Source: Pyrinomonadaceae bacterium (GTDB lineage: Bacteria; Acidobacteriota; Blastocatellia; Pyrinomonadales; Pyrinomonadaceae). From it: DNA of 5,594 nt. The notes beneath the pieces are model-generated. The model searched no databases, was not told where the DNA came from, and saw only the letters and a program-made list of their open reading frames with translations. This document shows, in pieces, positions 1-4,296 of the stretch; the first letter of the stretch is position 1; each line of letters starts with the position of its first letter. Location: positions 1 through 5,594 of the forward strand of contig JACMLC010000441.1 of the NCBI GenBank assembly GCA_014379795.1, given 5' to 3'. The position numbers were made by a program, and so were the translations under genes.

Positions 1-1
1 C

Positions 2-505
2 GTGCCTGTCACACTCGCAGGCGTCCTTAATCCTGTCCCGCTCACCTTTCGCCTGGTGTATACAATCTACTGGGGCGAGGCCATCTATCGCGAGAGCGCG
101 GCCCAAGTTGATCCCGTGACGTTGATACATGAATTGACACACGTCTGGCAGGGACATCATGGCTGGAACACGATGGCCTACATGGCTCAATCGGTGATGG
201 CGCAAGGTCAGGCCATGTGGCGCACGGGCAATCGTAATAACGCTTATCCATACGATCAAAGCAGCTATCGCAACTGGAACGAATACAACGTCGAACAGCA
301 GGCGAGCATTGTCGAAGATTGGTTCAATCCGAACGTAAAAAAAGGCGGCGGCAATCAGTCCGTCAGCGATCCGCGCTATCCGTACATCACCGAAAATATA
401 CGCGCGGGCAAGCGGTCTGCCACGTATGTACCGCTGGCAGCGGCTGACCACAAAGAGCAACCAGAGTGTCTTCATCCGATTTCGTTTTTAGCTTTGGACA
501 GATAA
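2..505 (+). CDS. HExxH zinc-metallopeptidase-like protein, 5'-partial
   Basis: The reading frame is open from the left edge and ends with TAA at 503-505, so the N-terminus is probably outside the window; the GTG at position 2 may be only an internal Val codon. The visible 167 residues contain LIHELTHVWQ, an HExxH zinc-binding helix (His43, Glu44, His47 in window numbering), then a Trp/Tyr/Asn-rich stretch and a second helix YNVEQQASIVEDWF. Glu98 in that helix is a candidate third zinc ligand, as in gluzincin-type folds. This His-Glu-Leu-Thr-His-Val-x-Gln pattern is seen in families such as DUF4157-like proteins, often linked to toxin, Rhs or contractile-injection contexts. No such partners are visible here. 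No membrane segment is seen in the visible part. Whether it is an active peptidase and what its substrate is cannot be told. The gap to the shell operon is 323 bases and contains a repeat, so co-transcription is unlikely. Confidence 0.75.
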   Translation: MPVTLAGVLNPVPLTFRLVYTIYWGEAIYRESAAQVDPVTLIHELTHVWQGHHGWNTMAYMAQSVMAQGQAMWRTGNRNNAYPYDQSSYRNWNEYNVEQQASIVEDWFNPNVKKGGGNQSVSDPRYPYITENIRAGKRSATYVPLAAADHKEQPECLHPISFLALDR

Positions 506-524
506 TCTAAATCAAGAGTGGAAA

Positions 525-624
525 CTCTTTGCGGTCTCTGCGAGATTTCCTTTGCGCTCTTTGCGTTAAAAAATCATTTAAACGCAAAGAGCGCAGAGAA
601 GTAAGACGCAAAGTACGCAAAGAG
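525..624. repeat. Palindromic repeat, CGCAAAGAG units
   Basis: The core is a perfect 15-bp inverted repeat, TGCGCTCTTTGCGTT at 553-567 against 581-595, with a 13-nt A/T-rich loop. It extends to 18 bp (550-567 / 581-598) with one G-T pair. Outer arms CTCTTTGCG at 525-533 and CGCAAAGAG at 616-624 also pair. Both arms are built from loose copies of a unit close to CGCAAAGAG. No T-run follows, so it is not an ordinary intrinsic terminator of the preceding gene. It looks like a dispersed, MITE- or REP-like intergenic repeat; copies elsewhere cannot be checked from this window. Confidence 0.8.
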
Positions 625-813
625 AATAAGGATACCGAGTCGTTGTCAAATACTGCTGAAGAATAAGGCCAGAGAGAGCTTTATCCCGCAACATCACTCG
701 CTCGCGGGCGTCAGAGTGGGTTACAATCATCGCACGGCTAATAAAAGTTTAACGGTGAGGGTCTTTGAGTTCGACGCGCGCTCACGCGCAGGCTCTCTTA
801 AAATCATTGGTTC

Positions 814-820
814 AGAGGAG
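814..820 (+). promoter_or_regulatory. Shine-Dalgarno site of the BMC-H gene
   Basis: AGAGGAG lies 8 nt before the ATG at 829. It is a strong ribosome binding site and fixes the start of the first shell gene. The next two shell genes have no comparable site. Confidence 0.75.
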
Positions 821-828
821 CAAATCGA

Positions 829-1113
829 ATGGCTCAAGAAGCGCTTGGAATGGTTGAGACAAAAGGCTTGGTGGCGATGATCGAAGCGGCGGACGCGATG
901 GTCAAGGCCGCGAACGTCACCCTTGTCGGCTACGAAAAGATCGGCGCGGGTTTCGTGACGGCGATTGTGCGCGGCGATGTCGCGGCGGTCAAGGCTGCGA
1001 CCGATGCCGGTGCTGCGGCGGCGCGACGGGTCGGCGAGCTGGTCAGCGTGCATGTCATCCCGCGCCCGCACGGCAGCGTTGACGAAGCCCTGCCCATCGG
1101 CAATAACGGGTAA
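829..1113 (+). CDS. BMC-H hexameric microcompartment shell protein (PduA/EutM/CcmK type)
   Basis: This 94-residue protein is a single BMC domain over nearly its whole length, the usual size for a shell hexamer subunit. Hexamers tile the flat facets of a protein-walled compartment, and their central pores pass substrates and products. It begins ALGMVETKGL and continues with the helix IEAADAMVKAANV, where Lys26 corresponds to the conserved edge lysine between hexamers. The pore loop is KIGAG at 37-41. The strand VRGDVAAVKAATDAGAAAA follows, then VHVIPRPH with Arg79. From memory it aligns without gaps to Salmonella PduA up to about residue 89; the pore position 40 is Ala here where PduA has Ser. 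It is the first gene of the operon, has a good Shine-Dalgarno site, and is followed 90 nt later by the first BMC-P gene. The family assignment is very secure; the cargo and pathway are not visible. Confidence 0.97.
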   Translation: MAQEALGMVETKGLVAMIEAADAMVKAANVTLVGYEKIGAGFVTAIVRGDVAAVKAATDAGAAAARRVGELVSVHVIPRPHGSVDEALPIGNNG

Positions 1114-1116
1114 AAG

Positions 1117-1196
1117 CAGTGACAAGTGATAAGTGATGAGTGATAAGAAATAGCATCGCTTTTATCTCATCACTTATCACTCATCACTCATCACTG
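1117..1196. repeat. Inverted array of AGTGATR heptamers between BMC-H and BMC-P1
   Basis: The left arm (1117-1148) consists of tandem 7-nt units AGTGACA, AGTGATA, AGTGATG, AGTGATA. The right arm (1165-1196) is its reverse complement over 32 bp with five differences, all transitions. The 16-nt spacer is AATAGCATCGCTTTTA. The array starts 3 nt after the BMC-H stop codon and ends 7 nt before the BMC-P1 ATG, so it is practically the whole intergenic space. TTTTT at 1199-1203 follows the hairpin, giving it the look of a weak intrinsic terminator or attenuator on the + strand. A second copy of the same family lies at 2667-2745. Confidence 0.9.
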
Positions 1197-1203
1197 ACTT
1201 TTT

Positions 1204-1482
1204 ATGATTATTGCGCGCATCGTCGGCACGGTCGTCTCGTCGCAGAAGGATGAACGGCTCATGGGCAAGAAACTGCTCATCGTCCGCCCGGTCAATCTTG
1301 ACGGGACGGATACGAGCGGTTACGTCGTCGCCGTTGATACGGTCGGCGCGGGCTTTCACGAGCGCGTGCTGGTCGTCGCAGGCTCCAGCGCGCGGCTCGC
1401 CACAGGCATGAAGGACACGCCCGTTGACGCAGCCATCGTCGGCGTCATAGATACGGTGGATATTAGTCCGGAGAGTTCATAG
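1204..1482 (+). CDS. BMC-P pentameric vertex protein 1 (EutN/CcmL family)
   Basis: This 92-residue protein is a complete EutN/CcmL domain. Such proteins form pentamers that cap the twelve vertices of the microcompartment shell. The N-terminal strand MIIARIVGTVVSSQKD leads to GKKLLIVRPVN, then VVAVDTVGAGFHERVLVV. The loop GSSAR and the C-terminal PVDAAIVGVIDTVD follow; these are the classic features of the family, and this is the most canonical of the three copies here. The ATG lies 7 nt after a repeat hairpin in the context ACTTTTT, with no Shine-Dalgarno sequence, so translation may depend on the upstream gene or be weak. The last three codons (Glu-Ser-Ser) and the stop lie inside the next repeat array, suggesting that array trimmed or rewrote the C-terminus. 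Confidence 0.95.
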   Translation: MIIARIVGTVVSSQKDERLMGKKLLIVRPVNLDGTDTSGYVVAVDTVGAGFHERVLVVAGSSARLATGMKDTPVDAAIVGVIDTVDISPESS

Positions 1483-1598
1483 AGTTTGGGGAGTTTATAG
1501 AGTTTAGAGAGTTTAAGAACTTGAATGCGTCTTATACTCTATGAACTCTATAAACCCTCCGAACTCCCTAAACTCTATAAACTCTCCGAACTCTCCAA
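1472..1598. repeat. Inverted array of 9-nt AGAGTTTAT-like units between BMC-P1 and BMC-P2
   Basis: Five tandem nonamers on the left (1472-1516: AGAGTTCAT, AGAGTTTGG, GGAGTTTAT, AGAGTTTAG, AGAGTTTAA) face seven on the right (1536-1598, complementary type ACTCTATAA, ACTCTCCGA and so on). The best pairing is a perfect 17-bp stem, 1491-1507 with 1568-1584, extending to about 27 bp (1481-1507 / 1568-1594) with a few G-T pairs. The array covers the end of the BMC-P1 coding region and nearly all of the gap. It ends shortly before TTTTCTT and the BMC-P2 ATG. The unit is unrelated in sequence to the heptamer of the neighbouring arrays, but the architecture is the same. Confidence 0.9.
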
Positions 1599-1607
1599 AC
1601 TTTTCTT

Positions 1608-1892
1608 ATGCAATTGGCACGCGTGATCGGGACGGTGGTGGCGACCGTCAAGAATGATTCGCTCGAAGGGCGCAAGCTGCTCATTGTCCAGTCGCTGGAT
1701 GCGGAGCTTCAGCCGCAGGGCAAGCCGCTGGTCGCGGTTGATTCGATTGGCGCAGGGAAGGGTGATCTGGTCTACTGGTGTCGCGGCAAAGAGGCGAGCT
1801 TTCCTTTCAAGCGCGAAGACACGCCGACCGATTGCACCATCATCGCGATTGTGGATTCGGAAAATCACGTCTGGAACGGGAAGAGGCGATAG
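1608..1892 (+). CDS. BMC-P pentameric vertex protein 2, divergent (EutN/CcmL family)
   Basis: The N-terminal half of this 94-residue protein is typical: MQLARVIGTVVATVKND, GRKLLIVQSLD and PLVAVDSIGAGKGDLVYW. The C-terminal half departs from the family. Where the first copy has GSSAR, this one has WCRGKEASFPFKRED. The final strand is TPTDCTIIAIVDSE, with two cysteines (in WCRG and TDCT), followed by a basic tail NGKRR. The structural role is presumably still a pentameric cap, but the altered loop may form a different pore or contact a different partner. No Shine-Dalgarno sequence precedes the ATG; the repeat array ends 7-9 nt upstream. The stop codon is 2 nt from the next ATG, so the third BMC-P is surely co-transcribed and probably translationally coupled. 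Confidence 0.93.
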   Translation: MQLARVIGTVVATVKNDSLEGRKLLIVQSLDAELQPQGKPLVAVDSIGAGKGDLVYWCRGKEASFPFKREDTPTDCTIIAIVDSENHVWNGKRR

Positions 1893-1894
1893 GA

Positions 1895-2185
1895 ATGATT
1901 CTGGCGCGTGTGCTTGGCAATGTGGTGGCGACGCAGAAGAATCCGCGCTACGAGAATGCGCGCGTGATGCTCTGCCGCCAGATTACGCCGGAAGGCGTGG
2001 AGATGGCGAACACTCTACTGGCGCTCGATTCGGTGGATGCGGGCGAGGGCGATGTGGTCTTAATCGTGCAGGAAGGCTGGGGCGCGTCAACCGCCGCGAC
2101 AGGCAAAGCGGGCGCGGCGATTGACTCGGCGATTGTCGGCGTGGTGGACAGGATTGATTTATTAGCAGAGGAGACGGCGCAATGA
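1895..2185 (+). CDS. BMC-P pentameric vertex protein 3 (EutN/CcmL family)
   Basis: I chose the ATG at 1895 because the protein then begins MILARVLGNVVATQKN, exactly as in the other family members; the frame is open upstream, but there it overlaps the preceding gene. It has 96 residues. The features are ARVMLCRQITPEG, LLALDSVDAGEGDVVLIV, a loop QEGWGAST in place of GSSAR, and IDSAIVGVVDRIDLL. A purine-rich AGAGG at 1882-1886 gives it a ribosome binding site 8 nt before the start, unlike the first two copies. The stop overlaps the next start as ATGA, a mark of tight translational coupling with the small Cys-motif protein. Three non-identical BMC-P genes in a row are reminiscent of shells such as that of Haliangium ochraceum, which uses three BMC-P paralogues (from memory). 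Confidence 0.94.
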   Translation: MILARVLGNVVATQKNPRYENARVMLCRQITPEGVEMANTLLALDSVDAGEGDVVLIVQEGWGASTAATGKAGAAIDSAIVGVVDRIDLLAEETAQ

Positions 2186-2661
2186 CCGGCGAGCAGGATC
2201 AGGCGCGACTTCTGGCAGAGCGCATCGCGCGGCGCGTCTCCGAAAGGCGTCCTGAGACGACACACACCACCGAACAAAACGGCGCGGGGCTGAGCGCAGA
2301 ACTCTCTGCGATGCGTGCCGGTCTGGATGACTTGCGACAAAAGTTAATTCAGATTGAAGCGCGTCTCACGCATGATAAAAGCGATGCTATTGGAGCAACG
2401 CGTGGCGGCGAGCATGTTGGCGCAAGACGCGAAGCCGCTACAGCATCATCTTCATCTTCATACGACACGCGCTCTCCGCGTCTGAGCGGCATCTACGTGC
2501 CTGCCGCTACGGCCTCGCACCCGAGCCGGGAAAAGTTCGGCGTCGAGGAAGCGACCGTTGCCGAGCTGGTTGATTTTTTTGAAGGCGAGAAAAAGTGTGA
2601 GCTGGAACCGGGCGGCAAGCCCTGCGACCACTGCGACATGTGCAGCTCGCGCGGATTCTAA
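2182..2661 (+). CDS. Small BMC-linked protein with coiled coil and C-terminal Cys4 motif, function unknown
   Basis: I do not recognise this 159-residue protein. Its start overlaps the BMC-P3 stop (ATGA), so it belongs to the shell operon and may work with the shell. Residues 7-23 (QARLLAERIARRVSERR) can form an amphipathic helix with hydrophobics at 10, 11, 15 and 19. Such short N-terminal helices act as encapsulation peptides that bring cargo to BMC shells. Residues 37-62 are a predicted coiled coil. A low-complexity linker (about 64-116) follows, with Ser89-93. The last 40 residues form a second amphipathic helix (VAELVDFFEGEKK) and a metal-site-like motif, Cys139-X8-Cys148-X2-Cys151-X2-Cys154. 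The last part, LVDFFEGEKKC and CDHCDMC, looks like the zinc-binding tail of RecQ helicases, but no helicase is present. It could bind zinc or an Fe-S cluster; this is inference. Confidence 0.85.
   Translation: MTGEQDQARLLAERIARRVSERRPETTHTTEQNGAGLSAELSAMRAGLDDLRQKLIQIEARLTHDKSDAIGATRGGEHVGARREAATASSSSSYDTRSPRLSGIYVPAATASHPSREKFGVEEATVAELVDFFEGEKKCELEPGGKPCDHCDMCSSRGF
2374..2391 (-). repeat. Inverted 18-nt copy of the array spacer inside a coding region
   Basis: GATAAAAGCGATGCTATT here is the exact reverse complement of AATAGCATCGCTTTTATC at 1149-1166, the spacer and first bases of the right arm of the heptamer array. It sits exactly in frame in the preceding small Cys-motif gene and encodes Asp65 to Ile70 at the start of the low-complexity linker. 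An 18-nt exact match within one 5.6-kb window is very unlikely by chance. Confidence 0.75.
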
Positions 2662-2666
2662 AAGAT

Positions 2667-2745
2667 AGTGATAAGCGATAAGTGATAAGTGATAAGAAAG
2701 AGCAATAGCATTTCTCTTATCACTTATCACTCATCACTTATCACT
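2667..2745. repeat. Second AGTGATR heptamer hairpin between convergent operons
   Basis: Four heptamers on the left (2667-2694: AGTGATA, AGCGATA, AGTGATA, AGTGATA) pair with four on the right (2718-2745, TATCACT type, one CATCACT). This makes a stem of about 28 bp that extends inward by three pairs and then imperfectly. The loop region again contains AATAGCAT (2704-2711), the same core as the array at 1117-1196, so the two are members of one family. The array begins 5 nt after the shell operon stop and ends 3 nt before the LemA stop on the other strand. T-rich sequence flanks it on each side in the direction of transcription (GCTTTATTTATTT after it on the + strand, ATCTTTTAG on the - strand), so it probably serves as a bidirectional terminator. 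Confidence 0.88.
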
Positions 2746-2748
2746 GCT

Positions 2749-3375
2749 TTATTTATTTGTATTTCGCCGGTAATCGTCAGAGTTTATCTTGGGAGCTTGT
2801 TGTGCAGCCGGGTCGGCTTTGAAGTACGGCTCTTCTTTAAAGCCGTAAAGCTTTGCGCTGATTACTGTCGGAAAGCTGCCGCGCGTCGTGTTGTAATCCT
2901 GCACGGCTGTGTTGTAATCGCCGCGCGCAGTGGCTACGCGATTTTCAGTTCCAACCAACTCGTCCTGCGCCTTCAAAAAATTCTCGTTCGACCTGAGCTG
3001 AGGCCACGTCTGCTGTAAAGAAAGCAGCCGCCCGATGGTGCCGCCGAAACTATTGTTGGCATCTATAATCGCCTGTTTTTGTTCGGGCGTTTTGTCACCG
3101 TTCTCGCCTTGGGGCGCGGCCTTCTGCGCGTTGATAAGCTGTGCATTGGATTGAGCTATCGTGCCGAAGACTTCCTGCTCCTGCACGCCTGCCAGCTTGG
3201 CTACCTCGACCATGTTGTTAATCAGGTCTGAGCGCCGCTGAAGCTGATTCTCTACGCCAGCCCATTTCGCTTTGACATTCTGTTGTTTACTTTGGAGCGT
3301 GTTATAGCCGCAGCCGCTCGCCGTCACAGACACAAACACTGCCAGAGCCAGCAGCCACATTCTTCTCTTATTCAT
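2749..3375 (-). CDS. LemA family lipoprotein
   Basis: This 208-residue protein starts with MNKRRMWLLALAVFVSVTASGC, a signal peptide with a lipobox-like ASGC, so Cys22 is the likely lipidated residue and the protein is probably membrane-anchored outside the cytoplasm. The LemA core follows: YNTLQSKQQNVKAKWAGVEN, then QLQRRSDLINNMVEVAKLAG, a helical region with TWPQLRSNENFLKAQDELVG, and ARGDYNTAVQDYNTTRGSFP. These are the family hallmarks. LemA proteins are helical and of uncertain function; they often occur beside TPM-domain proteins, as here. I chose the ATG at 3375 because it begins the signal peptide and GGAG lies 9 nt upstream. A longer reading to 3555 would overlap the neighbour and spoil the signal peptide. 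ATG 3390 is an alternative but lacks a ribosome site. The C-terminus is a polar tail. Confidence 0.92.
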   Translation of the reverse strand: MNKRRMWLLALAVFVSVTASGCGYNTLQSKQQNVKAKWAGVENQLQRRSDLINNMVEVAKLAGVQEQEVFGTIAQSNAQLINAQKAAPQGENGDKTPEQKQAIIDANNSFGGTIGRLLSLQQTWPQLRSNENFLKAQDELVGTENRVATARGDYNTAVQDYNTTRGSFPTVISAKLYGFKEEPYFKADPAAQQAPKINSDDYRRNTNK

Positions 3376-3415
3376 CTCAAAATTCTCCATCTGTTCAAAG
3401 AAAGACCCGACAAAT

Positions 3416-3443
3416 ATTGTAGAGCCTCGTGCCGGATTATCAA
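3416..3443 (-). promoter_or_regulatory. Candidate sigma-70-like promoter of the LemA gene
   Basis: On the minus strand, TTGATA (3443-3438) and TACAAT (3421-3416) are separated by 16 bp. The start of transcription would fall near 3409, leaving a leader of about 34 nt before the ATG at 3375. The 100-base gap between the two genes leaves room for it, so LemA may be transcribed separately as well as from upstream. The prediction rests on sequence match only. Confidence 0.45.
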
Positions 3444-3475
3444 GCCGACAATCCATTAAATCTGACGCACGCGTT

Positions 3476-4216
3476 TCAAGCGCCTGCCTCGTGCATTCGG
3501 TCAACCGCTTCGATGACGCGCTCAAGCTGCAAGAGATAAGACGCGAAAAGCTCATTGGCTTCGTCTTCAGCCAAGCTTGAGGCGGAATCCGCCGTGCGCA
3601 GATTCATGATTTTTTCAAACGGGTCGCCATCAAGCCCCAGCAGGCGAACGGTTGAGCGCACAGCGTCCTGCTTTGCCACGGGCGGCTCTGCGCCGCTCAA
3701 AATCAGTACCGGGCGAAAGAGCGAGGCAAAGGTCGCCAGACTCTCGCTCATCAGCGCAGAGAGCTTGGCGGCGGAAGACGAAGCGGGAATATACGAACGG
3801 CGCAGTTGAATCAGCTTGCCTCTCAACTCGTATTCGGTTTGATGCCGCAGGTTGATATCCGAGACCTGTACCGTCTCGAAGGGGTCTGTGCCGTAAAGAA
3901 CTTTTCGCGTGCGCTCCATCTGGTGAAACTCTATCGGAAAAACATCCGCAGCATCCTTCAGTTCCGCGAGCGTGAAATAGACGGGCAAGGATTGCCGCAG
4001 CCGCTGCCACTCGCGTGTCGGCGCTTGCGCGAGCCGCAAATCTTCGGTCGTGATGCGATGCAAAGCGACGAGCACGTTGAGGCCGAACTGCTGCGCCATC
4101 TCATCGCCCGCAGCGGCAGAGCCGTAAATCATCACCGAGGCGAGATTTTCGCCATGCGTGGCTCTTAAATCCGCGACGAATGAATCGAGCGAGTCTTTAG
4201 TAATTTTATCAGCCAT
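3476..4216 (-). CDS. Nucleotidyltransferase-fold-like protein, catalytic site degenerate
   Basis: This 246-residue protein is soluble, with no signal peptide or membrane segment. Residues 25-52 (LASVMIYGSAAAGDE, then FGLNVLVAL) match the start of a minimal nucleotidyltransferase domain, where a GS motif (Gly32-Ser33) is followed about ten residues later by an Asp-x-Asp that binds metal. Here the second motif reads Gly45-Leu46-Asn47, so both aspartates are missing. The rest is mostly helical, with VLYGTDPFETV in the middle and a helical region near the C-terminus (DEANELFASYLLQLERVIEA). The start has AGGA 9 nt upstream. It lies 77 nt after the TPM gene and 100 nt before LemA on the same strand, so it may be part of their operon. 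If the fold assignment is right it probably binds rather than transfers nucleotides, or does neither; no exact family is recognised. Confidence 0.82.
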   Translation of the reverse strand: MADKITKDSLDSFVADLRATHGENLASVMIYGSAAAGDEMAQQFGLNVLVALHRITTEDLRLAQAPTREWQRLRQSLPVYFTLAELKDAADVFPIEFHQMERTRKVLYGTDPFETVQVSDINLRHQTEYELRGKLIQLRRSYIPASSSAAKLSALMSESLATFASLFRPVLILSGAEPPVAKQDAVRSTVRLLGLDGDPFEKIMNLRTADSASSLAEDEANELFASYLLQLERVIEAVDRMHEAGA

Positions 4217-4279
4217 TCGTTTTTATCCTGCTCTCACAATCAAAGGCGCGGCCATCATTAAAGAAAGAATGCAATCTGA

Positions 4280-4296
4280 AAATAGCATCGCCTTTA
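4280..4296 (+). repeat. Third copy of the AATAGCATCGC motif at the TPM gene end
   Basis: AAATAGCATCGCCTTTA matches 1148-1164 (inside the heptamer array) at 16 of 17 positions. It overlaps the stop codon of the TPM gene, which reads from the other strand. No heptamers flank it here, so it is a solitary core copy or a coincidence made less likely by the other copies. Confidence 0.5.

Larger units (their letters stand above)
506..828. other. Non-coding region upstream of the shell operon
   Basis: These 323 bases lie between the metallopeptidase-like gene and the BMC-H gene, and I see no convincing gene in them. The left third holds a palindromic repeat (described separately). The right part is the probable leader of the shell operon. 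It has a possible -10 hexamer TACAAT at 722-727 with no good -35 box at the expected distance, so any sigma-70 promoter call is weak. A small GC-rich hairpin (GCGCG at 776-780, CGCGC at 785-789) lies in the leader. A good Shine-Dalgarno sequence ends the region. Confidence 0.6.

Noticed and set aside
727..1125. Minus-strand open frame of 132 codons over the BMC-H gene
   Set aside because: It mirrors a strongly conserved shell gene, and its product has Arg/Asp-rich composition without any recognisable domain.
1510..1538. Internal promoter before BMC-P2 (TATACT at 1533-1538)
   Set aside because: The -10 match lies in repeat sequence and no -35 box stands at a suitable distance.
1117..1598. CRISPR array
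   Set aside because: The units are 7 or 9 nt with no spacers, and the arrays are inverted rather than direct with unique spacers.
1948..2340. Minus-strand open frame of 130 codons over BMC-P3 and the next gene
   Set aside because: The plus-strand proteins are clear family members or translationally coupled to one; the reverse product has no domain character.
2500..2661. RecQ helicase fragment
   Set aside because: Only the cysteine tail resembles RecQ; there are no helicase motifs, and the gene is complete and coupled to the shell operon.
3376..3555. N-terminal extension of LemA to a start at 3555
   Set aside because: It would overlap the nucleotidyltransferase-like gene, bury the lipoprotein signal peptide, and has no similarity to LemA.
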